A stretch of 64,000 nucleotides of DNA from Bradysia coprophila. Taxonomy: Eukaryota; Arthropoda; Insecta; Diptera; Sciaridae. Location: positions 8,425,685 to 8,489,684 of the forward strand of contig NW_023503374.1 in NCBI RefSeq assembly GCF_014529535.1. The letters run 5' to 3'. The notes beneath the pieces were generated by a model. That model had not been told where the DNA came from. It made no database searches and saw only the letters and a list, made by a program, of their open reading frames with translations. Shown one piece after another: positions 23,456 through 36,003 of this stretch. Position 1 is the stretch's first letter; the number at the start of each line of letters is the position of its first letter. Made by a program: the position numbers and the translations under genes.

Positions 23456-26400
23456 TCATCGACGTAGCTTGTTTAGGCGTAAGCGTTCAGCTTCACGGAA
23501 TGCACGTCGTTCGGATCTCGGTGCTACATTCAACTGGCGAAGAACTGGTGCCTGTTCGACATATGCTTGTGGATTGTACGCTTCCACATGTTCCTGAAAA
23601 GTAATTAGAAATACGCTTGTGAAATGAGGTATATTTTTAGCGAATTAAATAGGGTAGGTGTAGTGTCGATTGATTTTGTATTGTCTTTTCCACTATATTG
23701 TTTCATAAAAACAAATCGATCTATTGTGTGGTGTGGTAGAGCAAGAGTTCCCACCTTAAACTTTTCAAAACATTGGTTTTCTTGCCATCGATAAACTTCG
23801 TTGCCACCGAAAAGTTTATAATTTCAGACGAAAAATCATCCGATGACAAATCTGAAGACTCAACACTATTCATTCGAAAATCACTGAAAATTAGCCGTAT
23901 AAGCAATATGTGCACCATCATAATAGTGCAGTTGATAAGGACCATTTATAAGAGAACGTTTACACTCGTATAAAAGCTGGGCTACCTCTCTAAAAGTTTA
24001 TTTTTCTCATTGCAAAGCAGGTAAAATTATCATTAAGGAATCTACTGATAATTTTGTTGGAAGTCTCAGATCTTGGATCAAAAGATATCCCACAGTGAAA
24101 GACGAATTGTTAAGAAAGAATAATTTTGATGTTTATTTAATGACTGCAACAGAACGAATGATTAGCTAACACGATTATAATTTACATTTAAGTTTCCTTA
24201 GGATCACTAGATGAATATATAAATTGCATATTCCAACACTCTTCCTCAATTTATATATTACTCCTTCTCAAATATGTAACTCTCCCAACCATTAATAAGC
24301 GTAATTCACATAGCCGTCCGATTCATCTCCATCCTTTTCTGAAATGGATATGGTTGTTTCAACTGAATTCCTGTTATAGATTTTGCTTCTTGATGTGTCA
24401 TCTTTACCGGAATCTTTACTGCCATCTTTGCTGGCGTATACCTTTAACTTTCTTATCCTCCTTATTATTTTAGGATAATATGTAGCCGTTGGAGAAGAAC
24501 TTGTGACCAATTCATACGTAGCTGATTTCTTTTCTTCATCGCCTCTTTTCAATGATGAAAATCGGTCTTCCAATTGCTGCTTTAATTTCTGTATCTCGTT
24601 TAGATCTTTTACTGTCACCAATTTATTTAATGTCCGTGTGAACGCTCCCTGAAACGCCTCACACTATCCTTTAATTGATGTTGATGTCATAACGACTGCC
24701 CATACATTTCTTTGCAAGAAAATTTATTTCGTTTCACCGTTCGTCGTTGGAAACTTTGTTGATTCGTTGCTGCTGCCTTGACGACTGTCTTTACATTTCT
24801 TCGATAGAAAATTTATTTTGTGTCTCCGTTTGTCGTCGAAAAAACTTTAATTTAGTCGTGAATTTTACTTTCACAAGTTATTCTTTCAATCTCTGGGCCC
24901 ATAACCTGTTGGAAGTCTCAGATCTTGGATCAAAAGATATCCCACAGTGAAAGACGAATTGTTAAGAAAGAATAATTTTGATGTTTATTTAATGACTGCA
25001 ACAGAACGAATGATTAGCTAACACGATTATAATTTACATTTAAGTTTCCTTAGGATCACTAGATGAATATATAAATTGCATATTCCAACAAATTTTACCT
25101 ACTTTACAATGAGAAAAGTTAACTTTTAGAGAGGTAGCCCAGCTTTTATACGAGTGTAAATGTTCTCGTATAAATGGTCCTTATCAACTACACTATAATG
25201 CTTAGACAGAAAATACATGAGCAATTTTGAGTTGATGGGATCGACGATTCTGCTGCGTTTTCCATTGTAATTCGATATTCACCACAGGATAAACAATGAA
25301 AAAAACAGCATAATTCAGCACCACTTTGCAATAATCATGTTTAAAGACATTTTTTAAATCGTAGAAACTTGGTGATTACAAAATGGTGTCCTGTCGATCG
25401 AATCAACGCAAATTGTTCATGTGCTATCGGTCTTTACTTATGTCTATGCCTGTGAATTTTGAATTTTTTTCGGCCCTTTGCATGAATAATTACATTCGTA
25501 CCTGTCTTGGACAGTTGATTTAAAGCACTTCCGCTGGCGAAATCGACTAAAATCACTATTCCAAAACAGCTACGTACATAACTATTTCAACACAGAATAT
25601 ACAGTGGATCAGTGCCTTGTAAATTTGTGTTAAAATGCCAATGCTTTCAATGATGATAAATGCTCTTCATCGCCCAAGGTCACAAAGCGGTTCTATGGCA
25701 TACAATTTCGTTGAAAGTATGGCTTCAGTGCATTATGTTTCGTGGTAAAAGATATTCACATACGATCACTCTGTTGAATAATGTTCGTTCTCTCTCTCTC
25801 TCTACACGAATTTCGCTGCGAAGAGAGCAACGACCATCTTCCTCTTTCAAACAGCTACAAGAAATTGTTTCAATAAGTTTTCAATACTCTCCCAGCATCA
25901 AATAGACAATTCACATTTTTTTCATTGTTGAAACAATCGAATTCTCAGAAATGTCCCGTTTGTTTTTGTCTTTTCTATTTTGATATGCTAGAATATGCAA
26001 AAATGATTCGTACACAAAATGGTTTTCGAAAACCCACGAATGGCTTCTGCTGATAAAGGTTTTAAAAATACCTATTGGCCACGATAATGGTGCCACGTTT
26101 TAATTCGAATTACTAAAATAATTCTAGCTACTGGAATATGTACACATTAACCCGAAAAAATGTTCATATTTCAAATGTTCAAAGCACTATATAAGTGACC
26201 TTGTCCTCCCAACATTTGAAACAATCGCAAGTATTCGATTGACCTCGATCGTATTTTTCCAGTAAAATCTAAGCGTATTTCACTTACATCGTCCCAGTTT
26301 TCTTCGCTTTCCGGCAATGGTACGAACACAGGCTCTGGTGCCGGTGGACGATTTAGTGCTGCTGTACTTGGTGCAATGGGAAATCTATACAAATCGAAAC

Positions 26401-26692
26401 TTGATCGATCTTCGCAACTTTGGACGTGTGCCTATAAAAAGCCAAATGAAACAACAAACAAAATTAGCTTTGCGTTACTAACAGGTCGGTATGTTATTGC
26501 GCATGATGCACATACATCGAATTCTGCCTCCAAAATTAAATGAGTTGAATTGAATGGGCAGTTTTTCAGCTTTATGTTCGGATACTGTTTTCTGCATTTT
26601 ACCAAGTGCGTTTGGAATCTTTCTCTGAGAATGTTGTGGCTTTTGTTATATGGGCAAGTTACCATTGCACTGTATCCTGGTGCCATTGCCAT
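23456..26692 (-). CDS. arx: Asterix/GTSF1-like CHHC zinc-finger protein (piRNA pathway)
   Basis: Three exons on the minus strand (26692-26516, 26431-26288, 23593-23456) encode 152 aa, close to the fly protein. Asterix/GTSF1 binds Piwi in the nucleus and is needed for piRNA-guided transcriptional silencing of transposons. Two U11-48K-type CHHC fingers are complete: CPYNKSH...HLVKC at residues 13-33 (C-x5-H-x9-H-x3-C) and CPFNSTH...HVQSC at 45-65, the second joined across the first intron. An acidic EENWDD stretch follows. The last exon encodes YNPQAYVEQAPVLRQ and RSERRAFREAERLR, which fits the C-terminal part of insect homologs as I recall it. Start ATG 26692 (MAMAPGYSAMVTC) is chosen; upstream codons in frame look non-coding. 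The second intron is 2.7 kb and contains a foldback element that a Copia-type element has split. Confidence 0.9.
23895..25212. repeat. Foldback element (long inverted repeat) split by an LTR element
   Basis: The left arm (about 23895-24028) is the imperfect reverse complement of the right arm (25091 to about 25212). TTGATAAGGACCATTTATA, CTGGGCTACCTCTCTAAAAG and CTCATTG..AAG.AGGTAAAATT are shared. Without the inserted LTR element the arms would be about 20 bp apart, forming one long hairpin. It has no coding capacity, so it is a MITE-like foldback, now inside asterix intron 2. Confidence 0.75.
24055..25090 (-). mobile_element. Short non-autonomous Copia-type LTR element, young insertion
   Basis: Two 184-bp LTRs (24055-24238 and 24907-25090) begin TGTTGG and end CCAACA and look identical by eye. 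Both sides carry the 5-bp target duplication AATTT (24050-24054 and 25091-25095). On the minus strand the first LTR is followed by GGTTATGGGCCCAG, the primer-binding site used by Drosophila copia, which pairs with an internal part of initiator tRNA-Met. A purine tract (GAGGAAGAG) precedes the second LTR. The interior is only about 670 bp and lacks recognisable gag or pol. It holds one 109-codon frame (24621-24292, Lys/Ser/Asp-rich) of unknown meaning. The element therefore depends on a relative for movement. Identical LTRs imply a recent insertion. Confidence 0.88.
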
Positions 26693-27100
26693 TTTACGTA
26701 CAATGTGTAATGTTTTGCAATGAAGTCCTAATATCCGTGTATGTTGTATAAGCCTACTGAGGCGACTAATAATAACAAAGGGAAAAAATTTGTCGAATAC
26801 GAAAGGCACGACAAGACATTGCACGCAACCCAACCGAAACAAATTGCATTGAATATGTAATAGACGTTAGCCTGACGACGCACTAGAGTGACTAGAGTGT
26901 GTTAACAACAGGTGTTTAAATCAGAGAACTCAACCCTCATTAAGAGGACCTTTAAGATAATAATCAATTCCGAGGCTACGATTATTTTTACGTATCTGTG
27001 GTGGACGGTAGATTTTAAGCAATTTCGTGAGTTGTAGTACGAAAAATACTATTTTTCTCCTGTCAAATTTGACAGTAAAACAAAGAACAATTTGAATAGA

Positions 27101-27690
27101 CTGTTATGATCAACGCGAGAGAACCGAAAACTAGTTAATTATAACTTGTCTTGGGGTACTTGTCAAAATATTGCTTTCTCTTTCAACATGGTACGTTGAG
27201 AGCGAGAGGACCGATGACCGGTTTATTATGAGTTGCCTTGGGATACTTGTCAAAATATTTCTTTCTCTTTCATCATAACACTATAACACTATATAAGAGA
27301 TATTTCTGGCATAGGGGAATCTGGCACATGCGATCACAGTATGCTCCCTTTTACTACATGTAACGAAAGGTCATGACTGTGACAGATTCGCCCCTTAGAG
27401 ATGAATCTGGCACACCATCAATTTGTATGCCTATCTTGTATGCCCCCATGCCTATCTTTCGCTTTATGTACTCATACTCTCAGCTGCCCGAGCAGCGCTC
27501 AATAGTGTTATGATGAAGAGAACAAGATATTTTGACAAGTACCCCAAGGCAAGTTAAAATAAACTGGTCCTCTGTCCTCCCGCTCTCAACGTACATACCA
27601 CGTTGAAAGAGAAGCAAATACTTTGACAAGTACATACCCCAAGGCAAGTTATAATAACTAGTCTTCGGTTTTCTCGCTCTGATCGTAATG
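27101..27690. repeat. Large foldback element with internally duplicated arms
   Basis: The left arm (about 27101-27284) and right arm (about 27502-27690) are imperfect reverse complements; ATAACACTAT at the inner edge of the left arm mirrors ATAGTGTTAT on the right. Within each arm a unit of about 90 bp with the words TTGGGGTACTTGTCAAAATAT and TTTCTCTTTCA occurs twice. The central 217 bp is unique and non-coding. The design fits a MITE-like foldback transposon; no target duplication was fixed. Confidence 0.7.
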
Positions 27691-27691
27691 C

Positions 27692-27793
27692 TTAGTTTCC
27701 TCTTACCAAAAAAGAACTCGATGCGAGAGACAAAATTGAAAAAATTCAATTTTGTCTCTCAGATGGAGTACTTTTTTGGTAAGAGGAAACTAG
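27692..27793. repeat. Small palindromic element
   Basis: GTTTCCTCTTACCAAAAAAG at the left faces CTTTTTTGGTAAGAGGAAAC at the right, with a second inner stem (GAGACAAAATTGAA facing TTCAATTTTGTCTC). It abuts the larger foldback element. Probably a short MITE; non-coding. Confidence 0.65.
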
Positions 27794-28223
27794 ACATTAC
27801 CAGTCTATATTTTTTTTATTTCAATCCCAGTCGTTAGAAATCAACTGATATTAATGTCCCAAAAAACTAAAAACGAAGTGAATTGTCAGACAGTATCAAA
27901 ATGGTTGCGTATGAGTGAAGTTTGAAGTTTCCGGAGAGGATACGATACAACAGTGTTCATGAAAGACATTTAAGAAAACAGTGTTCATAGACTGATTTGA
28001 ATTAAGCAGCAAAACAAATTATTTGCAATATTTGTAGCGAAATAACTTTGATATTTTACAATTTATAGTCATACTCCAAATATTATACTCGTGTTCCGTA
28101 TTACGTTACATATTATTAGAATTTACTTGTGCGAAGAAAGACTTTCCATAGAGACGTATTTTGATTTGAATGTTTATTAGTTCTCAGTGACCATAAAACT
28201 CTGCATAAAAAAAGGACATTGAA

Positions 28224-31200
28224 ATGCATTTTTCCATACCCGATACACAGGTATTTAATAACGACAATGGAGCTTCGTCATATACGGTGAGTTTATTCGA
28301 GTGAAATATTTCCATATTGTTGTTTATCTATCGTGTAATGGTGAAATGCCCACACTCGAAATTCAATGTAGTTGCAATTAGACAGCTATACATATTGATT
28401 TAATAACATAATTGTGTTCCAAGAAAGATAAAGTGAATAAGAAAAATTGCCAATCCTTTATTTGGTTTTCGAATGTGGTCATAAGCTCACTTTTTTTTAA
28501 TGGCAATGTTTGCTGGAACAGATTTCACTAACTGAAAGTAAAGACACAATAACATTATTATAATCCAGTGTCTGTGCGCAATGAATGGAATTATTTTCTT
28601 TGATTAATTTCATGAAAAGAGGCACTTATATACATCCGGAACGATTGCTTTTCAATGAGATCTTGAGACTGTGTGCGTATGCAAAGTAGCTGATTTTTAA
28701 GACTTCTGATTAGATAATTATATGGGTCTCTGGATTTTATTTTATTAATCTGTTATTGAAGACGTACATTCCGTAACGAGAAATTGTGTTCGCACGAATA
28801 GTAACGTTGTGATCTGATGTGAATTAAAACGATTGTTGTAAATAGTAAATACCTTTACAAATTGTTGACTATGTGGTGGAACGCCCCCGTTCTGTCCCTT
28901 CATTACAATGAAAACGGATGAAAATAACGAAATTTTCACCTAAAAGTCTTCGCCTTCTACTACTTGAAAACTAGACAAAAAATATTTTCAACGTAAACGA
29001 ATCAAAGATTACAAAGAGTATTCCCAAATAGGTCCCATATAGAATGACCATAAAATTGACGATAGATATATGATCACAGTCTTACACAAAATTTCAAAGT
29101 CAACAATCGGAATGCGATAGGACCGTGTTTCACGTTCATTTATTTATGTCGTGGATTTTCCGATTTCTGTCAAGTGCGACAGAACCTATCCCCGTCACTA
29201 ATTGCTGCGATTATTATCATACTGCAATAGCCAAATTTATGAGTGTACCCAGATAACATTATCTGTGAAATTCGTGCATTATCAGCCAATATTGTAATCG
29301 TTGGGATTGAGTATCGAGTATGACTCGGTCGAAACGTGAGATATTGAATAGCTGATATCTATATCTACAGATATCTTCTCAGGTTCTACGATCAGATTTC
29401 TATCTGTTGGCTTTGAGTTTTAAAAGACGCTTCCAAATATCGAAATCAATTCTAGTTGTGCTTTCTTCTCGTTTAATACCATCTTAAAAGAAACTCCAAA
29501 TTGTTGGTAGAAATGATAAAAAGGAAGGAAGAACGTCTTCGATGCTAGGGTTGAGAAACACGCAAACTTTTTTTTGGTTTTAAATTCAGAAGAGACCCCA
29601 AAAAAAACCTTAGAAACCCCAACATCTAAGTCACATTCGGCAGTTCAAGGTCCTTATCTCAAATGAAAGTAGAGAACAGGTATGGTCGATCGCCGAATTT
29701 GTCTTAAACGCACTCACATCTTATGTCAAAATAATATGAAAATGAGTGTGTTTAAGTACGAAAATCAAATTTGTATGTCCTCCGGGCGGACAATAGACCA
29801 TACCTGTTTTACACTTTCATTGCTTCTCTCTTATTTAAAATGTCAGTCAAGTGGGTTTCACCACTGATTATAACAGACGCCTTGAAGTTTTCCAGAAATT
29901 TGTCCCACAAAACATGAGGGAGATAATATGACGGTGGATCAGTTGTAATTCCTCGATAATCCAAATAATGCGAGAAACGCAATTAAATTGAAATTCCACC
30001 ACTTACGGGCGGGTAACCTCTGTTATTGCAGAAAAAACGACAAGCTGACACTAATGCAGTCTTATGTACCAGAAAATATTGTTAAAGAATGAAGTAAAAG
30101 ATTTGAAATCAATCTCTTGGAATTAATTAAATGAAATGAAGTAAAAGATCACATAGAAATAGTACATTTCGTACCTAGAACTAAAGGTCTTTTTTAGCTT
30201 GTGAGAAGTTTCCAGACAGAAATACTTTTAGTCCGTGGTACGAATAGTATTTTTCATATTGAACGTAGAAAAAGTGAGACGAAGTCGCACTTTTCGGGTC
30301 CTAGGTATGAAAAATTGCTTATGTGCCTACTGTTTGTAAAAGGGTAATGATTGTAAATCATTAAATAATAACATCGTGTTTCTTCACGTAACAGACAAAC
30401 CTCCCGTCTCACCCTGTTTTGAATTAATTAATTAATTAAAGTTACGTTTTCACTGCTATACATATTTCGTTGTATGGAATGTAAACATTTCAATTACACA
30501 CAAAAAAAATTATCGCCTAGCATCGCGTGAAATTTCGTAATTAAAAATGTGTTTGTTTACAAATGTCGTTGGGTTTATACTTTCGGTTGACCCCTCTCCG
30601 TTCACAGCTAATCTTATGAATATTACAGAGTTACTAACCTTGTTACTAATTCAAACGTGAGAGTGAGAGACGGTACGGTGTTAGAATAGTCTTTCCTTTT
30701 CAGTAAAAATTGTACGTCCCTTAATTTTGATAACTCTGTCAACATGCACTTGTTCCAGTAGAACATTGATAAGAAAATAAACTCAGGTGCAATCGATCTC
30801 CATTCTAGGGTTTTAACATACACATAAACGGAAGTTTTCACTGCTGCCTACGATACAAACAATTACATAGTTTACACGAACAATTAAAGAAATCGTTGCC
30901 AACACTTTTGCTTCCTACGTTTCCGTCGAAAAAATTGCTTCCCTTAACGCCAAATCAATTGGAACAGAGACGAGCATCGTTGGAACGATACATTCAATTA
31001 GGTAAGTGAACGACCTTTCTCCACCCAAATTCCTCAATGCTTGTCGGGTGCTGAATACCATTTTTAATTACTGGATTTCCGTACAGTTGGTCAGGATCCA
31101 GTATTTTCGAAATCAGAACTACTCCGCATATTTCTGTTAAATGCTCAACAAGAATCTTCCTACACCGAATCTCGTGAAGTAAATGTGGACGTTTACCTTA

Positions 31201-33545
31201 TGAATGGCGTCCGAATAGAAGTGGATTGTTTTACGACAGAATGTTCCAGCAAGGTGCTAGAAAAAACGTGCCAATGTCTGGGTTTGTCGAAAGAATACAC
31301 GTACTATTTTGGACTGTTTCTGATCAAAAAAGAGAACGACGGTGGTGTAACACTGGTGAGAAAATTGATGGACTTTGAGGCTCCATACATATCGCAACGA
31401 TTTTTGCACGATTGTCGAATTGTTATTAGGAGTAGGTGAGTGATTGTTGGATGAAATTGAATTTACCTTGCCGGTATAATCTGATTCAATGTACTAATCT
31501 CAAACGATTGCAGTTACTGGGATCCATATTACGATCAGCATTTGATGCTCGATAAAATTGCTTTGAATTTACTGTACATTCAAACGTCCAGTGATGTCGA
31601 TCGAGGATGGATTCTGACAACAAATGAGATTAAAGATCAACTAAATGTTTTGCAAGCGAACGGAAATAAAAAGGAGGTTTGTTTTCGGCTAAAGTTTCGT
31701 AATCAAATCGAGGAAATAAATTTTCATTTTAGTATCTGGAAATCGCGAAAGGTCTTCCGTCTTACGGCTGCATTAAATTTTCCAATGCAATCGTAGATTA
31801 TCCGAATGCCAACGAAACTGCGTAGGTTGAATGGAATTGATTTCAAATTTTTCTTTCGACTAACCACATTTCATTACCCTTTCGCCAGGTTTATTTTGAT
31901 TGGCAACAAAGAGCTGTGTATTCGAACAAATTTAGGTAATAAGATTCAAGAAACGAAATTCAAGGTGACCCGAATGAGATGTTGGAGAGTGACTACGAAT
32001 TATAATGTAAGAACCGAACAGGCCCTCAGATCTTGTGCATGAATTGTTTCCTTAAAATTAACCAATTTTGAATCATTTCATCAGAATGAAGACTCAAATC
32101 CAACCAATACTCAAGTGCATAGTATGGAACTGTCGTTCGAATATCTTATGTCAAAGAGTTGCCTTAAATGGATCACAATTGCCAGTGAACAAGCGATGTT
32201 AATGTTTGTATGCTTGCAAAATATGGTCGATGAATTGCTGAATAGGAAGGACGGAAATGACTTCAATAATATACAGGTAATTGGTACAACTACAAACTGT
32301 GCTTGTTCGAACGGTGTGGCCAATCATCGCTCAAACTTTTATGATACGAGAGCGTAACGAATGTGCATTGTTCGGATGAGTCGTTTTGATACATCGAAAG
32401 TAAACTGTAGTCGCTACTTCAGTAGATGATGAAGAAACAAGTCGTGACGGGCTTTATGTCAAATTGCTATTTTCGTTCGGATACTGTTAATTCCTGAACA
32501 CTAGAATATTAACTCAATAACATGTCCTTCCTGCGAAGGAGAAACCCATATCTTTATCAAAGAAAATAGGCTTTCAATAAGAAGTCGTTAAGTGGACATC
32601 CAGGATTCGATACGATCTGTGTCAAATAGAAATCCAGTCGCTAGTGAATTGTTCTCCTGTATTCAGGACGAAAATTACACAAACAAACTGTAAAGTTGAC
32701 AGAACATCGTTACAGCTTCATCGATTATTTACAAACACAAATTTGAATCGTCACAACAATAAATTAAAAAAAAATGAAGTGCTGTTTTGACTAATATTTA
32801 TTCAGCGACCCGTTTCATATCTAATCTGTCGAGAATGAAATGCTTTTTCGGTTATCGAAAGCCAAACGCTTTATCGACAATAAAATCTGATTTCTCATCA
32901 CATTGAATTACAAAGATTTTTCGTTTGTTCAGAGTTTATCTGGGATTTTTGAGTTCATGGCTCGTAATCACACTGGCTACGTGTGGCTTTGTTGATGAAT
33001 CAATCAATAAAATGCGACTGATTAATTTAACTGCAACAATTTTTCAGGTAACCCGACCAAATCATACAAATTTGTCATACATTCGACGAGACGGGAAAAA
33101 CAGACGAATATCCGAATCGAGTTCATCGGATACGATTTCTAGTTTAGTAAGTAGAGCCCCCCAAGTAGTACCCATTACAGCCAAGGCTGTAAACTTTGGA
33201 GAGATCACGCAGATACGCAGATACATAAAATTCACCTCCCCTGATGGCGTGGGTGATTTTTTTTATATGTAAAATCATCAGAAGTGGTCCGTTCCCGCAT
33301 TTATAATAAAATAATGATCTGCTTGATCTACCTACAGTTTACAGTACCTTGATTATATCAAGGTTTCTACCTCACTAAATCCAACATTCATTCAACAGAA
33401 CGAAGTTGATATGCCGTTACAATTCAATTCCGAGGCGTTATCGATGCGTCGTCGATTGAACGAGAAAATATCGACGACAGTATTATTCCGTAAGAGTGCA
33501 GTGCACAACGAAGCATTCGAAGAAATTGGTGACGATGATTTGTAA
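28224..33545 (+). CDS. Snx17: Sorting nexin 17
   Basis: Nine exons (28224-28286, 30809-31001, 31087-31435, 31514-31676, 31733-31821, 31889-32006, 32085-32276, 33048-33146, 33399-33545) join in phase to 470 aa, the same length as human SNX17. SNX17 sits on early endosomes, binds PI3P through its PX domain, reads NPxY sorting signals through its FERM-like module, and recycles cargo such as integrins and LDL-receptor relatives with Retriever. The protein starts MHFSIPDTQ as in all family members. The PX domain (1-110) has HEQLKK and PSKKLLPLTPNQLEQRR. The FERM-like part follows, with LVRKLMDFEAPY, LNLLYIQTSSDVDRGWI, KVTRMRCWRV and FEYLMSK. The tail ends EEIGDDDL, the C-terminus that contacts Retriever. 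Intron 1 is 2.5 kb; its exon 2 was located by NIHINGSFHC. AATAAA lies near 33876. Confidence 0.96.
28287..30808. other. SNX17 intron 1, 2.5 kb
   Basis: No nested gene is supported. The stretch at about 30005-30120 (CTCTGTTATTGCAG..., ending AATGAAGTAAAAGAT..AATCAATCTCT) resembles parts of 3600-3760 and 51297-51445, so it looks like a copy of a dispersed repeat. An AATT microsatellite sits near 30421-30437. Confidence 0.4.
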
Positions 33546-34055
33546 TATTGGATACGTATATCGATTATGGGTCGATAAAAATGTTTAGTTCGAATTTGAA
33601 ATGATCAAAAAAAAATTAATTAACCAGTAAATTAATTATTAACTAAAATTATGATGCCGTGTAGGCTTTGAATAGGTTTTTTTATACACACGAAAACAAA
33701 CAAAAAAACGGACAAATTGTTATTCATTCTTTACTCCCTTTTGTAATTTATACAAGTTTTTTTTTAAATTAATTATTCTTTTTTGTGCCAAAATTCGTTG
33801 TATCTTTTTATTTATTCATGTAAGTCAAATCGTTTTTCTTTTTAATCATCTCAATTTTTTTAAATCTTTTTTTGTAAATAATAAAGGTGTAACTAAATTA
33901 GTGCGATTTTACTTTGGATTTTACTTCCATTATAAGAAGACGCATTAATTTGACTGCAATACACAGCAGACGCGCAAACTACTACCTCCACACCATAGCT
34001 AAGAAAATTGGATCGATTAAGCATTAATTATTACTAATAATTTATTAGGGAACGT

Positions 34056-34297
34056 CAGATTTTCTGAACAGGAAATCCAAACGAAAACACAAACGGAAAG
34101 GGCAAGTTTGACAGATTCACTGAAAAATAATCATATCGAACAAAATCCCAGGATTCCGGTAAACTAATTGTTCAAAGTCTTATCGCTCCATGTACACAAT
34201 AGCATTTTGTTTAATCAAAATCCTTGAAGTCAGAATTCAATTATTTTTCAGTGAATCTGTCAAAATAGCCCTTTCCGTTTGCTTTCAGAAAATCTGA
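34056..34297. repeat. Foldback/MITE with about 80-bp imperfect arms
   Basis: CAGATTTTCTGAA at the left mirrors TTCAGAAAATCTG at the right. Further in, AACGGAAAGGGC and TTTGACAGATTCACTGAAAAAT face ATTTTTCAGTGAATCTGTCAAA and GCCCTTTCCGTTT. The centre is unique and non-coding. Confidence 0.7.
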
Positions 34298-35329
34298 TAT
34301 TGCCTATTGATTGCCGAAAAAGGCAAAAGTTATCGGAGTCATGCGTTGGTAATATAGATTTGTACAAAAAATGTACATGATGTGAAGGCTGTGTAAAATC
34401 AATCATACAACATAAGATTACTTCTGGATAAGGTTTTAGCAATTTAATAATCCCAACAAAAATCTCTTCGAGAAAAGTGTGACGCAGTCTTTGAAGTACA
34501 ATTTCTAAAATGAATGATATCGCTATTTTAGTTCAAACAAGCTGGCTTAGTTTTTCTCATCATCTGCCAAATAAATTTTACCAAAAAAAAAATTTGACTG
34601 GAAACAACCAAAATTTTACCAAAAAAATCTGCGTCTTTGAAGATAGAATAAGATTTGTGGTGATACAGGCCAAAGGAAAGAAACTTAAATTCTAGCCTAT
34701 ATATAGTTGCCGCGTCTCAAAAAAATTTCTTCGTTCTTTTTTTGGAAGTTAGACTGCGTCAAGTCCTCCGCTATCGCTCCGGACATGATCTTTCGTAGGG
34801 TTTAGTTAGAAGTTGTAGAAGCTGCAACATTTGAGAATTCCAGAAAATGGTTGTAACTAGGCTGCTACTAATAATAATATCCACTAAACTGTGTCTGTGA
34901 CGAGGGTTCGTTACACTGTTTTACACTGTAAGAAAAATAAGAAGTTAGAATCCGACCCATGTTTTTCATTCCACATATGCTATCGACCTTCCCATACGTA
35001 TGAATAATGTGGTGGATATCGCATGCAGAACAAGATGGATTCATAAGTGGGTGATCCTAACTCATTTCTTCTTTATTTTCATGCGCTGTAACCAGTGCAA
35101 TGTTATTTGACAAATTGAAATATGCGAAAGACAACTGTGTGTAGTAAAAGATTTAGTTATGCGACCAAAAAACAAAGTCAGGTCAGAGTCAAGACTTCCA
35201 AAACTTGAGATTTCCAAGAACTTCAAATATTACAGGAACAGAAATTATAGAGAAACGTTGAACCGATGATAACTTTCCTGTAAGAGTTTTGCAGTAGGCT
35301 GTAAAAAAGGACGTGCAAAAATAGACATA

Positions 35330-35449
35330 ATTAACCAAATTCTTTCATTCCGAAAATTCGGAATTTCTTCGGAATCAAGAACAATATATGTCGCTTTTGT
35401 TTTATTTCCGAAGGAATTCCAAATTTTCGGAAAGGAAGAATTTGGTTAA
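35330..35449. repeat. Small palindromic MITE-like element
   Basis: TTAACCAAATTCTTTC and CCGAAAATT at the left face AATTTTCGG and GAAGAATTTGGTTAA at the right. The whole is about 120 bp with a short AT-rich loop and no coding capacity. Confidence 0.65.
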
Positions 35450-36003
35450 GTGGAATCTTCCTGTTTGTTCTTCTTGACTTTTACTAATTTTAAATTGAAT
35501 ACAACCTACACCGATAAAGAAAAATCAAAAATCACAAATTTATTTCCACTTTCTTGAAATAATATACAGATTTTCTAAAAATTTCTTGTCTCACATACCG
35601 ATAACTTTTCCTTTGCTTTATCAATCAAGCCCTTAAGCGGAAAGCAAAGAATTGGCCTTTCACAAAGTATTTTGAAACGGTACTTACAAAGTTGATGTTT
35701 ATAAAGTTAGTTATACTACTCCATTAGCTCTAACCGAGAGCAGTGAGCTCAGCCGACGAGAAACATACTCCCACTAAAATTCAATTGTAAAATACAGCAC
35801 CCAGTGCAATTTTACAAGTAATATCGACTGGGTTTTATTTTGAACAAAAACGTAAATAGAAAAAGGTAAACAACGGCTAGTACGTCTCATTATCAGCTGT
35901 GTTCTGCGCGTGCATCAGTCAAAAACGAATCATTTGTCGTACAATAAAATTACTGATATCTACTGTGCAAGCGACAAAAGTATTTCAACGATTTTAAGCA
36001 AAA

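Larger units (their letters stand above)
26693..28223. other. Intergenic region rich in inverted repeats
   Basis: Between the divergent asterix and SNX17 genes. No coding frame is supported. Its main content is the large inverted repeat at 27101-27690 and the small palindrome at 27692-27793, both listed separately. The rest is AT-rich with nothing recognisable. Confidence 0.45.
33546..36003. other. Intergenic region with two foldback elements
   Basis: About 2.5 kb between SNX17 and CSN9. The first kilobase holds the SNX17 3' UTR and AT-rich sequence. Two palindromic elements, at 34056-34297 and 35330-35449, are listed separately. No gene is supported. Confidence 0.45.

Noticed and set aside
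23721-23945. 75-codon minus-strand frame that looked like an upstream exon before the 23593-23456 exon
   Set aside because: It overlaps the foldback arm and its phase does not join the exon at 23593. That exon joins exactly to the CHHC-finger exons of asterix instead.
26693-26842. N-terminal extension of the GTSF1 frame up to 26842
   Set aside because: The added residues are hydrophobic and unlike the family; the internal ATG at 26692 gives the usual short leader before the first finger.
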